From: an uncultured Lachnospiraceae bacterium
Lineage (GTDB): Bacteria > Bacillota > Clostridia > Lachnospirales > Lachnospiraceae
Direction: 5' to 3'
Assembly (NCBI GenBank): GCA_910580015.1
Contig: CAJTVT010000022.1
Location: 1-45,469 of the forward strand
Length of the DNA stretch: 45,469 nt
The notes below the pieces were generated by a model. The model searched no databases. It saw only the letters and a list, made by a program, of their open reading frames with translations, and was not told the DNA's origin. Both the position numbers and the translations under genes were made by a program. Below, in pieces: positions 42,148-45,469 of the stretch (position 1 is the stretch's first letter; each line of letters starts with the position of its first letter).

Positions 42148-43485
42148 CTATTCAACTTTTTGTTCTGTTTTTATCAAATCTATTAAAATTTCCCTGGTAT
42201 TGTCCTCTGGCGTTGCCAAAACATGCATTAAAAGACGATTTAATGCTGCTCCAATCTCTTTGCCCTGCTTCATACCAAGTCCCATCAAATCTTTCCCATT
42301 GATGGCGAGATCCTTCAAGGTCAAACATTGCTTTTTCTCCATGATATTATGATAGAAAGCCTCATATTTGTCAATCAGGCCGAGCTTCTCTTTTCGCCTG
42401 AATTGGTTTTTGGCCAATGTGTCCGCCCGCTTTACTGCAAAAAGGGCCGGATACTGTTCAAGACCCACCCTGTGGATGGCACGGCGTACACTGGCCTCCT
42501 CCAACAGCGGACGATCATCATGCCAGGCGATCAATGCTGTCACTCGGCTGATCGTATCGTTATCAAATTTCAGACGGCGCAAAATGTCTTTTGCCATTTT
42601 AGCCCCCTGAGCAGGATGTCCATAAAAATGATAAATTCCATCTTGATCCACACTCTTACATACTGGTTTCCCCACATCATGAAGTAACATTGTAAGCCGC
42701 AAAACAACCTCCCCTGGAATATTCTGCATCGCAACAATCGAATGTTCTCCCACATTGTAACAGTGATAACGGTTATTCTGAGGTGTACGCATCATTGCAT
42801 CAAATTCTGGGAAAAATACACGGCTTAGCCCAGACTCATATATCGTATGCATCTCTTCCGGATGATCTGAAATCAAAAGTTTTACCAACTCCGTCTGAAT
42901 CCGCTCCGCGCTGATATTCTTAAGATTTGGCGCAAGCTGTGAGATCGCTGCTCTGGTATCTCGGTCAATGGCAAATCCTAGCTGCGCGGAAAAACGTACT
43001 GCACGCATCATGCGCAGAGCATCTTCGGTAAACCGATCAACCGGATTTCCAACACAGCGTATGACCTTCTTTTGCATATCTTCCATTCCGCCAAATGCGT
43101 CAATCAATCCTTCTGTTTCGTTATAAGCCATCGCATTAATCGTGAAATCCCTGCGCTTTAAGTCCTCCAACAAATTGGAAGTAAAAGTGACCTCCTTAGG
43201 ATGCCTTTGATCCTCATACTCCCCATCAATCCGATACGTTGTCACTTCAAAACTTTCTTTTCCCTCTAAAACAGTAACGGTTCCATGCTGTATTCCCGTG
43301 TCAACGGTCCTTGGGAAAAGCTGCTTCACCTGCTCTGGAGAAGCAGAGGTGGTAATATCCCAATCGCCCGGTATTCGTCCCAGCATGGAATCCCTGACAC
43401 AACCTCCCACCGCATATGCCTCATAACCTGCATGCGACAGCGTGTCTATGATAAACTTCACTTTCCCGGGTAACTGAATTGTCAT
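42148..43485 (-). CDS. cca: CCA tRNA nucleotidyltransferase
   Basis: Adds or repairs the 3' CCA end of tRNAs. The class II polymerase head has GGCVRDSMLGRIPGDWDITT (the catalytic DxD in DWD), then RRDFTINAMAYN, EDALRMMRAVRFSAQLGF and ERIQTELVKLL. An HD domain with LLHDVGKP follows, with HDDRP. At 445 residues it has the usual Clostridia length. AGGAC precedes the ATG. It follows a YqeY-like gene by 15 bases, in one likely operon. Confidence 0.95.
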   Translation of the reverse strand: MTIQLPGKVKFIIDTLSHAGYEAYAVGGCVRDSMLGRIPGDWDITTSASPEQVKQLFPRTVDTGIQHGTVTVLEGKESFEVTTYRIDGEYEDQRHPKEVTFTSNLLEDLKRRDFTINAMAYNETEGLIDAFGGMEDMQKKVIRCVGNPVDRFTEDALRMMRAVRFSAQLGFAIDRDTRAAISQLAPNLKNISAERIQTELVKLLISDHPEEMHTIYESGLSRVFFPEFDAMMRTPQNNRYHCYNVGEHSIVAMQNIPGEVVLRLTMLLHDVGKPVCKSVDQDGIYHFYGHPAQGAKMAKDILRRLKFDNDTISRVTALIAWHDDRPLLEEASVRRAIHRVGLEQYPALFAVKRADTLAKNQFRRKEKLGLIDKYEAFYHNIMEKKQCLTLKDLAINGKDLMGLGMKQGKEIGAALNRLLMHVLATPEDNTREILIDLIKTEQKVE

Positions 43486-43500
43486 TTTTTGTCCTGCTTT

Positions 43501-43938
43501 CTATTTACATAAATCTGCAACTACTTCATTAATTACCTTACCATCTGCCTTACCCTTCAATTCTGACATCACGACCTTCATAATCTGCCCTTTGTTCTTG
43601 GTTGCCACAACCTCAGCAAATTTTTCCGTGATATAGTGATGCACTTCCTCCCTGGACATCATAGCAGGAGCATACTCCTGAATCACATCATATCTAAGCT
43701 GATATTCCTCCAACAAATCTGTACGGTCTGGTGGACAGGTGTCTAGCTGCTCTTTTGCTGTTTTCAACTCTTTTAAGATGACACGATCCACCAAAGCCTC
43801 TGGAATATCCTCACGACATCCCTCATCAATCGCCACCTTTTTTACTGCTGATACCAAAGCGGAAATTGCATCCTTTCTGCCTTTATTTTTTGCCTTCATA
43901 GCTGCAATCATATCTGTCTGTAACGTCTTGATCTCCAT
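43501..43938 (-). CDS. GatB/YqeY-domain protein
   Basis: 145-residue protein of the YqeY family, whose fold matches the tRNA-binding tail of GatB, with a possible role in tRNA-dependent amidation or as a stand-alone factor. Conserved-like pieces are DMIAAMKAKNKGRKDAISALVSAVKK, DVIQEYAPAMMSREE and NKGQIMKVVMSELKGKADGKVINEVVADLCK. I chose the ATG at 43938 because AGGAGG precedes it. It sits between a peptidoglycan hydrolase gene and cca, in the same orientation. Confidence 0.9.
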   Translation of the reverse strand: MEIKTLQTDMIAAMKAKNKGRKDAISALVSAVKKVAIDEGCREDIPEALVDRVILKELKTAKEQLDTCPPDRTDLLEEYQLRYDVIQEYAPAMMSREEVHHYITEKFAEVVATKNKGQIMKVVMSELKGKADGKVINEVVADLCK

Positions 43939-44000
43939 TATCTTTCCTCCTGTATCCATTTTCAATTGTGAAATAAGGATCGTCTTTCGACACCAAACAA

Positions 44001-45311
44001 TTATAATACTCGCCGTACTGTCACAATGGGGCGGTATGTGGCATTATCATATGCTACAATCCCATAAGCCGTTCCCTTAGCATGAACAATCTGACCATTT
44101 CCCATATAAATAGCCACATGGCCGTTATAGCAGATCAAATCCCCTGCCTGCGCATTGGCATAGCTCACTTCCTTTCCCACAGATCTCTGAGAGTAGGAAT
44201 AACTGGGAATACTGATCCCAAAATGCGCATACACATAACTGGTAAATCCACTACAATCTGCCCCTGTATTGGGATCTTTGCCACCCCAGACGTAGGGATT
44301 TCCCACGAAGTTAAGGGCATACTGAACTACGGAACCACCACTCACTCCTGTGGAATAACTTGGATTTTTATCACCGCTGTCTGGAGTTCCAGTTCCTTCG
44401 GAACTACTGCTTTCGTTGCTTCCTCCCGTTCCTTCCTGACTGCCGCCACCAGAACCTCTGTCTGAATTATCCGCTCCATTTCCTATCGAAGCGATTTCCT
44501 GTTGCTGTCTCTGACGTTCCTGCTCTTCCCGTTCTTGGCGCTCCCGTTCCTGACGTTCTCGCTCTTCCCGTTCCCGACGTTCTCTCTCTTCTCGTTCAAT
44601 TTCCTGAGCGATAATCACATTCTGAGCATTGATGGTGTCCTGATACTGTGCCGCCAAAGACTGTGCAGAAGCCAGGAGTTCATCAAAGTCTGATACCTCG
44701 TTTTCCTTCTGGGCAATCATGGTCCGATAATTTGCCTCTGCGGTCTGATATTCTTGATGTTTTTCCTCCAGGGCTGCAATTTCTTCTTTCTTCTGCTTTT
44801 TGAGCTTTACCACTTGCTTTTTGGTCGTCTCATATTCTGTCAGAAGATTTCTGTCATATTCATACACATCATTGACATATTCCACCCGGTTCAAAAGATC
44901 CGCAATACTCCTGGATTCCAGGATGCTTGTGAGCATGGCACTGTCGCCCTTCTCGTACATAAAGCGAATTCTAAGCTTCATAGCCTCATATTGACGTTTT
45001 TCGTCCTCTTTTGCCTGTGTCAACTCCTCTGTCGTCTGTGCAAGCTCGTCCTCTTTAATAGCAAGCTCCTCCTCCAAAGTAGACAACTCTACAATTACAT
45101 TGACAAGTTCCGCATCCAAGGCGTCAATTTCACCTCTCAACTGATCCTGCTCCTGTTGTATATTATCAATTTCGTTCTGCTTGGACTTTAAGTTTTCTTC
45201 TGCTTTCTTCTTGGTATTTTCTGCATCTGACTTCTTGTCCGCCAATGCAACATGAAATTGTGAAATTCCCAGAGTAATTACCAACAATACTGCCAACCAT
45301 TTTTTTCTCAT
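44001..45311 (-). CDS. secreted NlpC/P60 peptidoglycan hydrolase with coiled coil
   Basis: 436 residues. Signal peptide (about 1-25), then a coiled coil (about 26-240) of PcsB/CwlO type that probably docks with FtsEX-like regulators, a highly charged Glu/Arg/Gln linker (about 242-280), a Gly/Ser-rich linker, and an NlpC/P60 endopeptidase domain (about 325-436). The catalytic Cys is C353 in DCSGFTSYVY, with histidine in GHVAIYMG and a second in VHAKG. It would cut peptide stems of peptidoglycan in cell separation. I chose the ATG at 45311 because AAGGAGA lies 5 bases upstream. A -10 box is at 45352-45357. Confidence 0.92.
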   Translation of the reverse strand: MRKKWLAVLLVITLGISQFHVALADKKSDAENTKKKAEENLKSKQNEIDNIQQEQDQLRGEIDALDAELVNVIVELSTLEEELAIKEDELAQTTEELTQAKEDEKRQYEAMKLRIRFMYEKGDSAMLTSILESRSIADLLNRVEYVNDVYEYDRNLLTEYETTKKQVVKLKKQKKEEIAALEEKHQEYQTAEANYRTMIAQKENEVSDFDELLASAQSLAAQYQDTINAQNVIIAQEIEREERERREREERERQERERQEREEQERQRQQQEIASIGNGADNSDRGSGGGSQEGTGGSNESSSSEGTGTPDSGDKNPSYSTGVSGGSVVQYALNFVGNPYVWGGKDPNTGADCSGFTSYVYAHFGISIPSYSYSQRSVGKEVSYANAQAGDLICYNGHVAIYMGNGQIVHAKGTAYGIVAYDNATYRPIVTVRRVL

Positions 45312-45351
45312 ATCCGTCTCCTTTCCGAACTTTTCACTGTCGCTCAAAAAG

Positions 45352-45357
45352 ATTATA
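45352..45357 (-). promoter_or_regulatory. -10 box of the NlpC/P60 gene
   Basis: Minus strand TATAAT at 45357-45352, about 40 bases before the start codon; the -35 region is poorly defined. Confidence 0.45.
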
Positions 45358-45469
45358 ACACAGCTTTTTTCAAAGATCTATCAAAATGTAATTTAAAAAG
45401 GACAGCGAAATCATCAATGTCATTTAGTTAAGGCATTGACTTACTGGCTTCTCTTCAGGCAGGGATAGT

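Noticed and set aside
1..45469. CRISPR array, prophage, transposase, tRNA or rRNA genes
   Set aside because: None recognised on reading both strands; the repeats seen are palindromic elements rather than regularly spaced direct repeats.

Overview
The window looks like a chromosomal segment of a low-to-moderate GC, anaerobic, spore-forming Clostridia, most likely a gut Lachnospiraceae (Blautia/Ruminococcus-like). The evidence is the strong AGGAGG ribosome sites, ECF S-components (BioY, ThiT), ammonia-dependent AsnA, a CotS-type spore coat protein, a GH20 and a GH42 glycosidase, OPT and NhaC transporters, and an oxygen- or iron-binding hemerythrin. No rRNA, tRNA, CRISPR array, prophage or transposase gene was recognised. 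Genus assignment is inference.

Layout. 123-8000 (mostly minus strand): a 1616-residue secreted multidomain GH20 hexosaminidase, RNase H1, galactose mutarotase and a double-domain hemerythrin. 8048-11109: bioY with a textbook BirA operator/promoter, gdhA, and thiT. 11110-14352: an orphan N6-adenine methylase, a DUF6512-like membrane protein and an unknown small protein. 14366-18002: an amino-acid ABC importer (ATPase, permease, binding lipoprotein) and asnA. 18137-22710: an ABC-F ATPase and a GH42 beta-galactosidase flanked by two overlapping unknown genes. 22754-25933: an XRE regulator, a PLDc_N-type small membrane protein, and an ABC-2 exporter pair. 26118-30165: an NhaC antiporter, an orphan PqqD-like protein and an OPT peptide transporter. 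30378-32347: citrate synthase in an operon with a MarR regulator. 32385-37500: a sulfate-activation operon cysD-cysNC followed directly by an OmpR response regulator and histidine kinase. 37605-45469: phosphoglucomutase, a PEGA lipoprotein with an Asn-rich tail, a CotS-like protein, the CCA-adding enzyme, a YqeY-like protein and an NlpC/P60 coiled-coil peptidoglycan hydrolase.

The most interesting unexplained structure is the leader of the cysD operon (about 37256-37500). It holds a short upstream ORF with its own strong ribosome site. The uORF start lies in a 12-nt segment perfectly complementary to the loop of a downstream hairpin (a potential pseudoknot). A second hairpin traps the only Shine-Dalgarno-like sequence of cysD, and the uORF ends just inside cysD. 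This looks like a translational or attenuation switch for sulfate activation, although a dispersed repeat is a serious alternative.

Three families of MITE-like palindromic elements sit in intergenic regions: 5116-5316, 25932-26097, and a third family with a long copy at 15175-15337 and a 53-bp copy at 41025-41077. Both copies of the third family sit a few bases upstream of the ribosome site of a minus-strand gene. Several promoters overlap perfect inverted repeats that look like operators (bioY, the amino-acid ABC operon, marR, thiT, the XRE gene).
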